A DNA stretch of 64,000 bases, taken from positions 8,470,501 to 8,534,500 of the forward strand of contig NC_044600.1 of the NCBI RefSeq assembly GCF_901933205.1, in the 5' to 3' direction. The translations under genes were made by a program, and so were the position numbers. Shown here one piece after another: positions 37,942 to 50,700 of this stretch. The notes beneath the pieces were generated by a model that ran no database searches, was not told the origin of the DNA, and was given only the letters and a program-made list of their open reading frames with translations. The stretch comes from Camarhynchus parvulus. Its lineage: Eukaryota > Chordata > Aves > Passeriformes > Thraupidae. Position 1 is the first letter of the stretch. Each line of letters starts with the position of its first letter.

Positions 37942-38237
37942 CATAGAATCACAGAACAGTGTGGATTGAAAGCAGCCCTAAGGAACACCTAATTCTAAAC
38001 CCTCTGCCATGGGGGGACACCTTCTACTAGAGCAGGTTGCCCAAAGTGGACACTTCCAGAGATGGGGCAGCCACAGCTTCTCCGGGAAACTTGTTCCAGT
38101 GGCTCACAACCCTCACAATAAAGAATTTCTTACTAATATCTAGCCTAAACCTACAGTCCTTAAATTTAAAGCCACGCCCCCTTGTCCTGTCACCACACAC
38201 CCTTGCAAAAGTTCCTCTCCGGCCCTCTTGTGGGTTT
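37942..38237 (-). mobile_element. CR1 LINE fragment with ORF2 C-terminus
   Basis: Read on the plus strand, the block opens with CATAGAATCACAGAA, the reverse complement of the CR1 3'-terminal 8-bp repeat, so the element lies on the minus strand. It extends through the 3' UTR into the end of ORF2, about 296 bp in all, and is 5'-truncated. Compared with the usual CR1 3' region, about 20 bp (the CAACCTGGCCTTG part, present in the copy at 11085) are missing near 38048. Divergence from consensus looks considerable, so it is an old insertion. A 10-bp direct repeat (AGGAGCTGAA at 38251 and 38266) lies just beyond its truncated end. Confidence 0.95.
38054..38227 (-). pseudogene. CR1 ORF2 C-terminal remnant
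   Basis: The minus-strand frame through 38227-38054 reads as the C-terminal end of the CR1 reverse-transcriptase protein. It includes the stretches ARVCGDRTRG, RFRLDISKKFF and RVVSHWN and ends in APSLE, all typical of avian CR1. No stop or frameshift occurs in these 58 codons. The open frame extends to 38452, but the part beyond about 38237 is not CR1-like, so it is a fortuitous N-terminal extension. The deletion near 38048 replaces the normal last residues. The endonuclease and reverse-transcriptase domains are absent, so it is non-functional. Confidence 0.9.
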
Positions 38238-41200
38238 TTGTTCTGAGGTGAGGAGCTGAAACAAGAGGAGCTGAACCTCAGGCAGAAAATAGTTCCTTTA
38301 ACTAAACTGCCAGCAGTCACACCACACAGAGGTAGGTAATAGCAGTTTACTCTGGAAGTAACAAGACAAAGCACACACCTTCCACTTCTGAGATTGTATT
38401 GAACCATTTTAAAAGAGATTCTGTGATCAAATAATGCCGCACAAACTGGCATTACTTCTTAGTACAAATGGGTGGGCCTAGTCCAGAAACAAGTTGGCTG
38501 GTGGAGACAAAGAGGGCTTGTTAAAGCAAAATGTAAAAGACACAACCACTTGAAAATGTCATCCTAAAATAGGCAACAGTGTTGCACTATGGCTTAGAGT
38601 GAGAATGGAGACAAGCAGTTAAAAATTTGTGCCAAGTAATTTCAGACTTGAACAGAAAGCTTGATGAACTCTGAAGCTCAGCCCTCTACACAGCAAAGGG
38701 CAGAGGCTGAGGAAGGAGAGAGATGCAGAACTCCCAAGGAGTTCTGGGGGGAACACTCCACTCACCCATCCCACTCCCAGTTATCATGCTGTATTCAGCC
38801 AGGCAAATTATTCCTTTCTTATCCCAGGAGCTAAAGGAACTCTGGTACCAGGATCTGAAAAATCTGTGTAATTTACCGTGGGGCTGGAATGCAGGAATTG
38901 TAGTTTATCCATCTCAACAGCTGCAGCAGAAGCAGCAAAGGCCTGAATGGATATGGCTACTGAATCACAGGCAGATCATTTGAACACCTGCCTCACCGTG
39001 TGAGAGAACATCATGCACTGATCTCATCTTCACACTCACAACCATTTTTAGGAGCATGCTGCCATCTTGGAAACATGCTCTGCTCAACTCCTTTTATGCA
39101 GTACAAACAGAGGCAGTGGTTGCACCTATTTCAAGTCCAAATCAACACAAGAGAACCTTTAATAAAACCACTACAGCAAAATTAACATTCAGCTCCCACT
39201 TTCCATTCAGCTCCACGACTGGTCTCAACATGACAGAAAGGAAAGGAGCTCCATGAAGATCCACAGAAGGAGCAGCACTGGGTTCACAGGGCATCCCAGA
39301 TGGGCAAAGCCCCGTGGACATCCCTGCTGACAGGGCTCCCTTCCTCCCAGCCCTCCCACAGACAAGCACCCAGCTCCGCAACACCTGAACTGCCACCTCC
39401 CCTTGATTCACATGAAGCTGCTTAAGGGATTTTTGAAAAGAGACATTTGAAAGGAATTAAATGAAGGCTTAGGAACGAGAAGCAACTGGCAGTAAACAAG
39501 TTCCCTGAAGTGTGAGAGACTTTGTCCTGCGCACTCCCAGCACATTTCAAGGTCACCTGTGCTCCCTCAAGAGCCCTTAGCCAGAGCCAGGCTGCAGGAG
39601 CTGCACGGGCTGGAGAGCAGCACAGACAGCTCACATCCACGCTGTGCCAGCCACAATTCCTAACTCCTTCCTCCCCGGCAAGGAGGGCTCTGCACCTGGG
39701 ACAGAAGCTAAAACACTGCACCTCACCCTTGTCTTGAATTGCCACCCCAATTCAGCCAACAGATCCCTCAGAAATCCTTTCATCCTTTCATTTTTATTTT
39801 TAAGTTACATTTCTATTTGCATTTCCTTTAAAAAGCATATCCTAACCTTCTTCTGACTTTCCCATCTGCCACCCCCCTCCTACCCACATCCTCTCAAAAA
39901 ACACAAACATCACCAACTTTCCTAAAAAATCCATACACTGAGGTAATCGGAAACCAAATACTTCATAATAAAGTATTTATGAAACTTGATCAGGAACAAA
40001 AAATGAAAAGCATTTCTGATAATTTTCTTCACTGATCTCTTTTCAGAGAACGCATGCACATTTTCAACCCATTTTTCAATCTCCATAGACTTGAACAGAC
40101 ACATTGGTAACCCAAATTGGTTATTTGTTCAACTCCCTACAGTGATTTTCTTACCAACTACTTGCATAAAGAAATTAATCTACTTCAGAAATCAAATCCA
40201 TGTGATTGATTATTCAAGAAAAATAAAAAAAAATATGTGGAAAATGCTCTCCATTACCACCAATAATACAAATGGATTTCTTTTTCTGTGGGTCTGACAC
40301 TTCATCCTGCCCAGGTGGGACAGGACACGCTGGGGAAACACAACTCTCAAGCATCTGCACCTGCCAGCCCATGGTTTCTTCCCCCAAACCCTTACCACCT
40401 CACCAAGGTTTATTTTATGTTTATGGGCCATTAAAAACAGAGGGTTTTGATCAGAAATCCCAGCATTTACCTGCCATTTAATCCACAAAACAAATATATC
40501 TTTGAACAGTTTTCTTGCCGTGTCATTTTAAAGGACTAATGTGTGCAAGAATCAGTTTTAGACCAAGATATCACCTGAATCATTTACCAAGATTTTACTA
40601 TTCAATAGCAAAACTATTAACTGTGCTTAAAGGCATTCTGCTGTAGGGAAAACAGACCAGTATTAACACAAATGCATTAAGTCTAATTGTCATTATTATG
40701 GCTGAATACAACTCCAAAAATGTATATAAAATATTTAACAGCTCTAGTAAGCAATATTTGCCTTCTAAAAAGATAATCATTAAAAGCACATTAACCACAA
40801 AATGAAATTAGCTTTTCCTTTTCCTTTTGTTTTTAATAAACGTATCTGTTTAAATCAATGGATTGTCTTCATCTGCAACTTACACAGCACCAAATGAAGA
40901 GTGCCAAGTCTCAGAACACTGGAAACATTACACATTTAAATTTTGTGATTAGCTCCATTGTCTTCAGCTCCTGCAAGATAGTAAATTACTTGGAGCCACC
41001 TCTTCCTCCTCATTGGCAAATATTCACATACAATATTTCAGTAGAAAAAAGCAAAATTAAACAAAACAGCCCAAAGCCTGCCCTGAAGGATGTGCTGTGA
41101 GGGAGCCAGCACTGGGGAAAGGGCAGGGTAAGTGAGCTCCAGCACTCCCACCCTGCATCACTGAGCCCAGGAAGAGTCTGGCTGCTGACTCAGTCGAGGA

Positions 41201-42029
41201 CAGGATTTCAACCTACAGCACTTTCTTCTGCAATTTGAGGGATGCTCTGATTAACTACAAATAATTAGCTCATTTTAAAATGGCACAATCTTCTTTATGC
41301 ATGCAGCACGCTCTAAAAATGGATTAGCATGGGGTCTAATGCTGGAGCATCTCTGGCATTAGAGGATTACAGGACACCAATGTGAACCCATGGCTAATTG
41401 GGATGGCTGTGTCCCTTCAGCCAAATCCTCTGGTTCTGCCTCTGTGGGCAGCAGGACCTGCAGGGGGGCACAGGCCTGCCCACCACAGCTGCAGATTGAA
41501 GGGCTTTTGTTGCAGTTAAGGCTTTCTGCAGCACTGAATTTTGGAAAGCCAGGCACAAGGGCATTTGCCTGGACATCACTGTTTAATAACCCTGGAGTCA
41601 CAACTGCAGATGTCTACATTAACACGAGGTCAGAGAGGGGAGCAGATGGTTAGGAAGCTCTTACTGTGAAGGCCCTGATGATTTCCAAAGGTAAAACAGC
41701 AAGTAGCTTTTATGTATAAATGATGCTTGCCATATGGCGGGCATGATTGAAATTTTAAACAAAAAAATGAAATTATTACAGTTAGACTGAACAGAACCAA
41801 AAGCAATTAAAAGTAAAGCTGAGTTTTACGTTAAAGATTGGAATCAGTTTTACATCAACAACATCAGTGATCCCAAAAATGGGAGCAGGGTACACTGAAG
41901 AGTGGGGTTTCTAAGTGCTAGGCACAAATCTCATTAAAACTCAGCTTGCTTCTCTAAACCCCACAACGAGGCTGCCACTTCCAGGCACCAAAATCAATAA
42001 ACATACAATCAATAGAAAAATCATATTTC
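38238..42029. other. Non-coding sequence, no gene seen
   Basis: Unique-looking sequence. About 39290-39690 is G+C-richer with a few CpGs and several overlapping frames of 60-107 codons, none recognised. About 39770-40260 and 40500-40860 are A+T-rich. A GGGTAAGTGAG donor-like word occurs at about 41125 on the plus strand without a matching acceptor I can defend. No RNA gene or transposon seen. Confidence 0.6.
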
Positions 42030-42116
42030 ATTGGCATTAATTTATTAATTAATCTATTAATTTATTGATTGTGATTACAGGCCATGATTAAAGCCTGATT
42101 ACAGGCTGTGAATAGG
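42030..42116. repeat. AT-rich repeat patch with TGATTACAGGC duplication
   Basis: The first half is built from reiterated ATTAATTTATT-like units. The second half carries the 11-bp word TGATTACAGGC twice (42072-42082 and 42096-42106, period 24). The second copy sits in the perfect palindrome AGCCTG-ATTA-CAGGCT (42092-42107). The patch contains many ATTA/TAAT homeodomain cores and one GATTA word per duplicate. It may be a small expanded regulatory element or a slippage product. Confidence 0.6.
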
Positions 42117-45100
42117 TACTTTCTAAAATACATAAGCATTCTACAAATATAAATAACCAATGACGTGCATTTCTCCAGAGCACCTATACATGCATAAAAA
42201 GGCACAAAATTACCAGGTGTTCCTAAAAATATAAAAATAATATCTGCTGGTTTTCAGTAAGTTTTCCTGGGCAGATCATCACTTTTTGCTACAACTGAGA
42301 GCTCCTGGTCACAGAAATAAATATCCCTGGAAGGCTGAGGCTGCCCCATCCTGGCAGGCACCCACAGCGCCCTGCCAGGCAGCCACGAGCAGGGAGGGCT
42401 CCTGCCAGCCCCCCCTCTGTCCCACTTGAGCACAGGGACAAACACTGCTCAGTGGGGTGGAGTCAAGCACATATTTAACTTCACGCAGTCAAATCAAAAT
42501 AGCCACCTGTGGATCATTAGATTATCTGCTGCCTCTTAACATAATAAGCAGTTAGATTACATGGCATCCCTCAGTTCATTAAATTAAGCTCACTCAGCAG
42601 CGTGCAGTCTGTCTCTCAGAAATCTGGGGGTTTACTGAATCCAGTCAGCCATTCTTCACTTTGTCACAGGCCTGGGATGGAAAAAAACACCTCAAATCTT
42701 GATTTACCAAAGTCAATCTCAAATTTGCATAGACTTTAAGGTGGCTGGATGTTACATGAGACAGTCACAGCAAAAAATCAAGATCTAAACACAATTGGGA
42801 AGATGATTGCAAACAAATCAGCAGGTCCAGGCTGAGATGTAAGTAAACCTTGTGCCTGTGGTACAGAGATTTTGCAGAAAAAAAATCAGCTTTTGAGCTT
42901 TCAGGTTCCACAGAAAGTGAAATGAACCTCAACAGATGCATATTAAATCCAGAGGAAAGTATGTTTGCATGCAAGCACACACAGAGAATCCAGCCTTGCT
43001 TCTCCTCCTTGTGTTGTCCCTACACCAACTTTCCAAAAACCAAACCCTGGCTCAGGGGGATACACTGCCCCATGGTAATACAGGATTTTGAGGAAAACTC
43101 TACAAGGTTCCATTGGGCTGTTCATTGTGCTGTGAAAGATGGTCCCACTCCATGAAACACCAGCTCAGAGAGGCTCTTTGCTATGGTTCCAGGTCCCTTC
43201 CCAGAACACAATTCCACTTATCCCATACTCTGGAATGGGGTTTCCAGGCAGGGCTGGAGACATCAGTCCAGGTAGGCAACCCAGAACTGATGGGCAATGT
43301 GCTTTTTCTCTCCCAATGCCAGAGCAGATCACCCACTCACTGCCCCTGTTCTGCACTGCCTGGGACAGTCTGGCCAGGTGAGATCAATGCCACAAATATT
43401 TAGGGGGGCTCCAGTACCTGTGTTTGACTCTGGCAGCAGGGGAGCTTCACATGCCTCAAAAATACCTCCCCCCCTCAGGTCTGCAGGGCACAGGAACTGA
43501 ATTTGTTGTCCTGCTATGTGGAGTGGGAATGGAGGAGCCAAAATATGTTTTATTAATTATTTCATTTTTTGAATGTAAGTGGATAAGTGGTTTCAGCCTC
43601 CAGACATTTCTTAGATACTGTTGACTCTTACATTCTCTTTCAGGGATCATAAAGTTAATTGTTTCCTTCTTTCCCCATGATGCGTGGGGATAATGAGAGA
43701 CCAGGAGCACTCAGAGGGCAAGCATCTAGCAACAAACCACAGTCAGGCCCAGGGATGCTTGAAGAAAATTTTGTTGCTTTCATTGTAGCCCATGCTCCAC
43801 TCATAGGAGAGGCTACTCCCACAAAAACACAGGTAATTGGGGCAACCACTTTGCAGCAGCTTGGGGCTGAAGCAGAACATTAGGAAGACAAGTGTGTACA
43901 TCTCTGGGGTGTGACAGATGGGGCACACTCAGTGTTACTAAACCCCATTCCTCTCCTTTCCAACAGCCTGCAACAGTCACTGTTGCACCACGCCTTCCCC
44001 ATCCCTGTTAAAAACCTCCCTGTAGTAACTCTAGCTGCCAGTCACACATCCTTCTCTCCCTGCAAGCACTGCATGGCACACCAACTGTAAACCTGCTTTC
44101 CTCCCAGGTAGGAAGCCACTGTCCCTTGCTGCAAAGCCACTCTGGTAACCCAGAATGACACCTGAAGTGCTGGGAACATGCCTGGGACAAATCAGCACCA
44201 CTTGAGCTGCTGATAACGCTCCTGAAGAGTTTCTGCTCTCTCTCCCAAATTATCTCATTTAAAAGACTTAATTACAGACTTCTCCATCACCCAGTTAGAA
44301 AGCCCCCCAGCCATTCCATGGTCCCCATATTGTTAATTACTAGTCCATACTTTGTGAAGACCATGGGTTTCCCCACCAGCAGGTTGACACACGCTGGTGG
44401 AAGGCATAGGAAGCTCCCTGGAACAGGCTCAGCTCTCTGCATGGGATTGACCAGATCTGAGCCACCACACCTGCTAATTAATTGCTCCTCCACCACTGAG
44501 GGAAGACATCCACATCAGAGCTCAGCTCCAAGGTGCTGCTGCTCTTATTCCTCCATACTGATTTATAAACAGCAGAGATGAGCTCTGAAGAAAACATGCC
44601 ATGAGGATCTTACACTTTTAATTATTTTATCACAGCCTTCACGTACCCTTTTTTGGATATTATTACCCTGGAGAGTGTGCTAACAACCTTAAGTTGCTGA
44701 CTAATTAAGTTTTGGTATACTCCAAAGCTGGTTTTTGCACACTAATTAAATTTACAGGCAGTTAGATTTGACGGGTACTATGGTATCTGCCAACGTGCCT
44801 TCAGAATCAGTTAAATTATTAATTCTGAGGCAGCAGCCCATTCTCAGGTGTGCAGGGAAGCTCTGTGGCAGTGGAGCTGCCCCAGGAGAGCAGCAGTCAG
44901 TGCCCCTGTGCTGCAGGAGCGAGGGATGCATGGGTGCTCTCTCCCTAGGAGAAGGCAGAGCTGCAGAGGGGGCACCCCCTGCCCCCAGAGCTGCTGGGGA
45001 TACACCAGAATTCCCACCCAGCTCCAGCCCTGAGGGGCAGCAGATGGGCAGCTGAGCAGCCATGGGGGCTCTGCTTGCCCCTCCTGCAGTCCCAGCAAGA

Positions 45101-47685
45101 GCAGCAAACACCCCCAGAGGCACAACTGCCTCGGCTGCAGGCAGCACCCCTCACCCTGGCTCTGCACACCTGTACCTCAGGGTCATCTCAAAAGGCAGGG
45201 GCTCCATCACATTCCTGTCCCCAAATCCTCCTCCAGACCATGCTGCCAGAGCCTCCACTGCCATGTTGGCAATCCCAAGAGCGAGGAAAATCCCCCAAAC
45301 CCACTCGGTGCTATCACACCTCGGGCCCTCCACAGACACAACACTCATTTAGCAATCTATATGATCCATGGTGTCAAATGCCTCTCTGATAATTCCCTCG
45401 GGCCAGCTGCTCTTGCTATCTCATCTGTTAAATATCTCCAGAACCCAAAAGTCCTCAGGGAGAAAAGCAGTTATTTTGACTAACTGCTCCTCCTCCTCAG
45501 CTAGTTACTGTGTGAGCTTCCTCCCACTCAAACACCAGGAGCTGATTAAGACATATGGATTACCTCAACACTACCAGGAATTTCAGTTTAGAAAGTGAAA
45601 TATTGACATTCTTAATATCACGTTTCACTTTCTCTTGGGAGCCCTTCCTCACACTGACACTGATCCCTGCTGAAACACAGCATCATTGCACAGACTGCAA
45701 TTCAAGAGCCAGGCAGATGGCTCTTTCTGCATGCATTTTGGTTAAAGTTGCTGATGGAGTCAACCCTTTACAGTTTCTTAATTCTACTTAGAAAACTACT
45801 TGCAAGTGGCTCTTACTTATGGAAATCTTTAGGTCCTAAAAAGGAATTATTCAGTTCCACATTAAATTTAGAATTTTGCATTTTTGTCTTCCTCCTTGTT
45901 TAAAAAATTATTCTGTAGTGTGTTGGGCCTCTTTTCAAAATAACATAAAAACAACACACATGAAGAAAGCCATAGAGGAAAATTCTTCACTTGGAAATCC
46001 CACATTTGGAAATCCTTTAGTAAAACAAGTCTTTAAAGTAAAACCATATTTCCCATTTGTTAAACCTTTGAAAGATTTACATCATTCTAACCAGAGGAAA
46101 GGTGAGGTTTTGTTTTGAACTGGAAATTAAACAAAATGTAACATGAATCTTCCTATTAAACAAAAGTCCTGAGCTTGGACTGGCCCTGATGGGGTCCCAC
46201 AAGCTCCCATAAAGCAGAATCACCAGCATCTCCCAACCATTCATCTCCTTTCCTGAGTTTCTATTTATGACTGATGGCTTTAAGCTCCAGTAATGTATTT
46301 AACCAAGTCAAGAAAAAAATCAGAGTGAACCCCACTGACTTTTTATAACTAGAAGTGCTGGGCAGATGTATTTAAGTTAACCAAGTGTGAACTCATGTGA
46401 AATACGTCCAAAAACCACATAAACTCTGACTCTCTGATTTTTCTTTTTAATCAAACCTGTGCGAAGAAACCTCTATTTATTTTATAAAAATACACAAAAC
46501 CCTCAAGGAATAAACACCTCTTTTCTATAAACTAGAGTGATAGACAGCAAAAGGATCAGATCCAGGAGACAACCTTATTTCAATATAGTAGCAGCCAGCG
46601 CTACAATCCCCTGCACCCAGGAGAACCAACAAATCCCACTGCCAAAGCCTTTTTACAACTCTACCCCTACAAGGAGAGCTGTAGCCCCCAGAACTGCTTG
46701 TAGCTGACATTTCGTGTGCTCTGAGCCACCATTTCTGAGGCAGTCACACATGAAAGAGGCCAAAGTGATTGCAAGGCTTTATGTTTTGATGCCAGCCATT
46801 GGTTTGGAGTCAGCGAACCAAGAGAAATTCACATTGAAATGTACTGAAACAAACAAACTAGAAACAAGCCTGAGGCAAAGAAAAGAGGCTTTTATATATT
46901 AATTATACTTTGGTTTTGGTTTCTGCCTCGAATAGCAGCTATACAGTGAAATCCAGCAAGCACTCAGGTATTGCAGAAATGTGCAAGTCAGTCCAATGAC
47001 CTTCCAGCATCAGGCTCAAACCCTTCAAACACGGGGAAAGCTTGCTTGAGGCAAGGAACCAGCGCTCATCTTCCCTTTGCTGATGCAAATCCCCTTCACC
47101 TTGAGAGCAGTCCCTGATCTTGGGCAGAGCTGGCCCTGAGAGGGCCGTGAGGAGCCCTTTGCTCTCAGGTTCTGTGTACCCTGGCCAGGCTGTCCCCACC
47201 ACGGGACAGTGATCAGACACCACTGGCAGCACTGTGACCCTCTGAAGGGCAGGGCACCAGCGCCAGAGCTGCCAGCCCGAACTTCAGGAGCTCATCCTGG
47301 CTTTGAGCAAGTTGAAAACGACAGAGAGCAAAGCCCAGCAAAGCTGCACTCCAGCAGGGCTTGGCTTTTCCTTTCAGTTCATCTCACCGAGATGCAACCG
47401 GCACCAGGCTGACAGCAGCACAACCCAGAGAGCCTCTTTAGCTACATTACAATGACCCCGTGCATTTTTAATTGGGATCTGCCCTTTATTTGTGTTCTCT
47501 GACAGCCCGAGGGGGGCGTACAACCATGCTCATGAGGACAGGTGGGGATTCCAGAGCATCTTAAGCTCCGCAGGCACTACAGTGCCTTTCAGCTGGAGGA
47601 ATTGTGCCCGATGCCCCCTGCAGCCAACAAGCACTGCGGAAAGGGTTTGCCTTGAACACACTGAGCCAAGACCCTGCTTCTGCAG
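42117..47685. other. Non-coding sequence, no gene seen
   Basis: Unique-looking sequence apart from the G+C-rich block listed separately. 42500-42602 carries clustered ATTA cores. About 42300-42440 and 47030-47450 are moderately G+C-rich. A 61-codon plus frame at 46714-46902 and several in the G+C-rich block are unrecognised. No transposon, tRNA or known microRNA was found. Confidence 0.6.
44860..45200. other. G+C-rich, CpG-depleted block
   Basis: Five consecutive 60-base lines (44881-45180) have about 63-70% G+C by hand count, against about 44% for the window, yet contain only two CpG dinucleotides. That is far below what base composition predicts, so this is not an unmethylated CpG-island promoter. 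Stops are rare here, which explains the cluster of overlapping frames of up to 131 codons on both strands (44752-45352). None resembles a known protein. It could be an old exonised or recombination-driven GC patch. Confidence 0.7.
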
Positions 47686-47714
47686 AGAAAAAAAATAAAT
47701 AAAATAAATAAAAA
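47686..47714. repeat. A-rich AAATAAAT tract
   Basis: A short A-rich run of AAATAAAT units with imperfect periodicity. It resembles the poly(A) of a retroposed sequence, but the upstream G+C-moderate sequence matches nothing I recognise. Confidence 0.7.
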
Positions 47715-50700
47715 TGGTCTGAATGGAAGCTGTAAAGTCAGGCAAAATTCAGTTGCTTTCCCAGCCCCATTTTATATTTAGACAAGAGATCACTAACCTC
47801 AACTGATTTAAATTTTCCCTTCTAATCTCCTCAGTATCTCTTTGCTGTTTATTGAGTAAGTCCCCTCCCTGGTCCTGTATTAGAAGCAGGGCTCACTTTC
47901 CAGGCTATCCATTCCATCACAGGACTGGGGAGAGAGGCCACGTGGGGGTTCAGGGTTTCCAGGTGAGCCTGTGGTGCCTGCTCTCACAGGAGAGCCTCAG
48001 CTCCAGAAGCAAAGCAACATTAACAGAAACTTCATTTAGGTGCTGGGATTTTAAGTAAAGCTCCCTAAACTCCCCAAGGCAGATTGTTTCCATCAAAGGA
48101 AGCCAGTGAGCATGACTGATAAGTTTGATTTTCAGTGGTGCTTAGGTTCTGCAGCTCTCATCAATTGCAGAGCAAGTCTTAGGAACTCAAGGCCACATTT
48201 TTTTAAAGGGTCAGTATTTCAAAATGTATTGCAGTCAACAAAAATTGGGAGTTACAGTTCTTTGAAAGGTAGGCTGGCCTTCAGCACTTCTCAGAAGTCA
48301 CACTGTGAATTTTTTTCCTCCTTTTCTCCCTAATGTTTTGCCTTCTGGTTCAGAAAAGAAGACAGAACTCTGGAGCCCCTCATTTCAATACAGAAATTGA
48401 AAAGAGAAGATACAACCAAGTATGTCTTTGGAGAGAAACACAAGTAGTGCAGGGAGCATCCAAAAATGTACAAAACACAGGAAGAACATACAGCCTCTCT
48501 GGAGTGTCTTTGCTTCTGTTTCCCACAGGTCAGGGGAACTCACACCACCATTTTGAAACACAAATTTATCCCTTCTTCCAAGAATCAGTTTAGTTAGCAA
48601 TGATCTCTGTATTAGTACTGCTAGAGGGATCTTACAATAAAGTTATCTTTCTGTTACTACTGCAGAAATTAAATAGCAAAGCTGCATTATCCACTGGGAG
48701 GGGTTTTGTGTATTTGTTTACAAAATGAGAATTACTTTTACATTTCTAATTAGGTAGCTCTTAACTAATATACAGAGAAATCAGCAGCATATGAAGCTTT
48801 GCTATCAGCACAATCTTATTAAAGGAGAGCTTAAGATTTTTAAAATAATAACAAATTAATCATGATAATGTGGTTTTAGATCATCAAATGCAGAAGTCAA
48901 GAGGAAGCTTTTTAAACGTTCTTTGAATCAACATATTTTCTCTGATGATGTCAGAGTCTTAACACAGGTTCAGTAAAAGAAAAGCTTCTTCAAATGCTTC
49001 TGGCATTATTCTATATATGAAAATCTGAGGTACAAAATTAAATTATGCATAGTCATTCTTTCACTGTTACACAGGGAAAATAACTGCTCCAGTATTCAGA
49101 AGCTTTCAGAAAGTCTTTAACCCTTTCTGAGCTGGCACAGCAGAGTAAATGCTTGCTGAGGTGTAACAGGTCAGAGACCCCACCAAGTCCAAGGCAACCT
49201 CAAGTGTTTTATCATCACTGTGATCCCCTGCAGAAGACATTTCCTCATACAGTTTTCCAATGCAGAGCACCACCACAGAATTCAACTCAGACATTATTAA
49301 ATCAGCTGAATTAAACATAGGCATGGACTCTTGACCCTTTTTTCTGGTTTAGAGATGCAGCTTGAAGGACTGTTGTCAGCATGGAGGGACAAAAAAGTCA
49401 ACAGGCCAAGGGACAGAATCAGTGATGCTTTTACAATAGCACTTGGGAACAGCAAGATCTAACTGTGCCATCAAAGACTATGGAAGAAAGCAGCCATAAT
49501 TTACAGTCTCACCCAGAGACTTCATTAATCCTTCTTGACTTAGGGATCCTTTAATATCTGTAGGAGGCTGCCACACTTTATTTTCCCAGCTAGCAATGCA
49601 AACTACATGGACTTGAAGTCAAACTGTGAAAGCTGAAACCAAAGGCAGACTAGATGACTAAATACAGGACAAAAACCTGGAAATTAAGATAAAATTATTT
49701 TTCTGTGATTGCTGAAAGCATGAACCTGAGTTTCTCACATCTTATTAAAAATCCCTTGCTCCCACAGTGATTTCATTCTATTTAGTTCACATTTTAGAAG
49801 TCTGTTTTGCAGCCTCGGTCTCCAAGAGTTTTTTGAGGAATATATCTGGCTAAAAGCTGCTACTGGCCTTCCCTGGTTCTCCACAGCCACAGTGATGACA
49901 GCAGACAATGGATATTTCCAGTCTTATTCCTCATAACAATGCAAACTTAACAGTATTTTTGGTAGAGACATCATTCACGCACTCATGTTTGAGCAGAGTG
50001 AATTTGTTTGAAACAAAACCTTTTTTTTCTGAGCTATTTATGAGTATTCCCACTTTTGCCTTATATGGCCAGATGTACGCACTGCTGCCATTTTAGCAAC
50101 GTCCAACCACAGTGCTCCAAAAACTAAAACACAAACATTCAGTACACAGCACTGGGTCCTTCCATCCCAACAAACTTCTTCTCCAAGAGGTGTCTCTAAA
50201 TATACCTATCACATACGTACATTTACTGCTGCAAACTGAACAGGCCAGAACTGAGATGGCCACTAAGACATGGCCAGGCAATCCCATGTATTTTCCTGCA
50301 GAATGAAGTTCATTTGTGCATTCAGTCAGGCAAGAACTGTCTAATTCACAGTGGAAGAATTACCAAGCAATCTTGCCCCATAGTGTAGCTTTTAACCACT
50401 CAAATCACCACAAGTCCATTAAAAGTTAATCACAAATAATATCAGTAATATAGTTTTGCTTCTGAATTTTTTTTAAATAGCCCTGCCAGGAATTGCAGTA
50501 TTTCTGCTCTTCTGTACAAAGTGATCCCAATGTCTGTAAGTAATCTTAATTAATGTTCTGAGACATTAATATTTTATCATTATCACTATGTTCAAAGACC
50601 ACTTTAGGACAGGCTATAGCCCTCCAATTAGCATTACTAAAGTATTGCTCGTCCTTCATACAGCTGAAGCACTCAAGAGCTCCAGTCAAATACAGAGGAG

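Noticed and set aside
38238..38452. N-terminal extension of the CR1 ORF2 frame as part of a fusion protein
   Set aside because: The residues before about 38237 are not CR1-like and lie beyond the element's truncated end; the open frame there is fortuitous.
43659..43883. 74-codon plus frame that looked faintly retroviral
   Set aside because: No motif of any retroviral protein, no LTR or primer-binding site nearby, and overlapping antisense frames.
44752..45352. Cluster of long overlapping frames as a gene
   Set aside because: All arise from local G+C richness that suppresses stops; they conflict with each other and lack any recognised domain.
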